A stretch of 5,865 nt of DNA from an uncultured Alistipes sp. (GTDB taxonomy: Bacteria; Bacteroidota; Bacteroidia; Bacteroidales; Rikenellaceae). The notes below the pieces were generated by a model. That model ran no database searches, had not been told where the DNA came from, and worked only from the letters and a program-made list of their open reading frames with translations. A program made the translations under genes and the position numbers. This document shows, one piece after another, positions 5,721 through 5,865 of the stretch; the first letter of the stretch is position 1, and every line of letters begins with the position of its first letter. The stretch covers positions 1-5,865 of the forward strand of contig NZ_CASFQD010000001.1 of the NCBI RefSeq assembly GCF_949296715.1. Direction: 5' to 3'.

Positions 5721-5865
5721 TCTATTCTTAATAATTCCATCATTGCTATTCAGGAAAAGATACCACTTTACAAAGTCCTTAAAATGTTGTTCCGAGAGTC
5801 CGCGATGGACTCTTAAGTTGTCTTTTAAGTGACCGAAGAACGACTCAATAGAGTTTGAGGATTTC
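5715..5865 (-). CDS. transposase C-terminus (IS256-like/Mutator-related DDE type), partial
   Basis: The frame runs leftward from the right edge (first full codon at 5864) to a TGA at 5715-5717. It gives 49 residues that include NSIESFFGHLK, VHRGLSEQHFKDFVKWYL and a short Asn/Lys-rich tail. The pattern N-x-I-E-x-x-F-x-x-L-K followed by H-x-G-L-S and a hydrophobic helix resembles the region around the catalytic glutamate in IS256-like DDE transposases, including the zinc-binding variants common in Bacteroidetes; the Glu of SIESFF would be that residue. Exact IS family is uncertain, with other DDE families possible. Codon use is clearly more AT-rich than the housekeeping genes to the left, consistent with a mobile element. 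Most of the protein is outside the window, so whether the full gene is intact is unknown. Confidence 0.75.
   Translation of the reverse strand, partial: KSSNSIESFFGHLKDNLRVHRGLSEQHFKDFVKWYLFLNSNDGIIKNRK

Larger units (their letters stand above)
5651..5865 (-). mobile_element. 3' end of an insertion sequence (partial)
   Basis: A leftward transposase C-terminus at 5715-5865 plus about 65 bp of AT-rich non-coding tail indicates one end of an IS element that continues past the right edge. The outer boundary given (near GGTAATGATGCC at 5651) is only a guess from the composition change. Neither terminal inverted repeats nor a target duplication can be confirmed without the other end. Confidence 0.6.

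Noticed and set aside
5528..5731. GTG-initiated 67-codon + strand frame
   Set aside because: It crosses the likely IS boundary and the hairpin at 5689-5720 and ends antisense to the transposase. No motif is recognisable.
1..5865. CRISPR arrays, tRNA or rRNA genes, defence or toxin-antitoxin modules
   Set aside because: I saw no direct-repeat arrays, tRNA-like cloverleaf with conserved arms, rRNA sequence or recognisable defence protein on either strand.

Overview
The window looks like a chromosomal segment of a GC-rich member of the Bacteroidales. An Alistipes-like or other Rikenellaceae genome is the best guess. The reasons are the GC-rich coding sequence broken by very AT-rich promoter gaps, TAnnTTTG-type promoter motifs, weak or absent Shine-Dalgarno sites, and Bacteroidetes-like protein sequences. 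The genus is an inference from style and was not checked by any search.

Layout from left to right. Bases 1-647 (+) are the 3' part of a yaaA gene (peroxide-stress protein family), cut by the window edge. It converges on a leftward pair: a Blc-type lipocalin (784-1314, -) that lies 63 bp downstream of dxs (1378-3258, -), the first enzyme of the MEP isoprenoid pathway. An 80-bp AT-rich gap (3259-3338) separates dxs from a divergent rightward operon. That gap holds a promoter motif for each direction and a perfect 12-bp palindrome. The rightward operon is pyrH (UMP kinase), a membrane-anchored TlpA-like thioredoxin, then frr (ribosome recycling factor), with gaps of 3 and 10 bp. A strong intrinsic terminator lies about 235 bp past frr (5438-5475). 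The intervening stretch codes for nothing convincing but has several short hairpins. From about 5640 the composition becomes AT-rich and the window ends inside the 3' end of a leftward transposase gene (5715-5865, -), so an insertion sequence begins here.

The genes are mostly housekeeping: isoprenoid precursor supply, pyrimidine nucleotide synthesis and translation recycling, with envelope redox and lipid-binding accessory proteins attached to them. I found no defence system, CRISPR array, tRNA, rRNA or clearly new multi-gene system. The points most worth a second look are the compact divergent dxs/pyrH promoter region (with a possibly leaderless dxs mRNA), the thioredoxin gene inserted between pyrH and frr, the structured tract after frr, and the hairpin overlapping the transposase stop codon.
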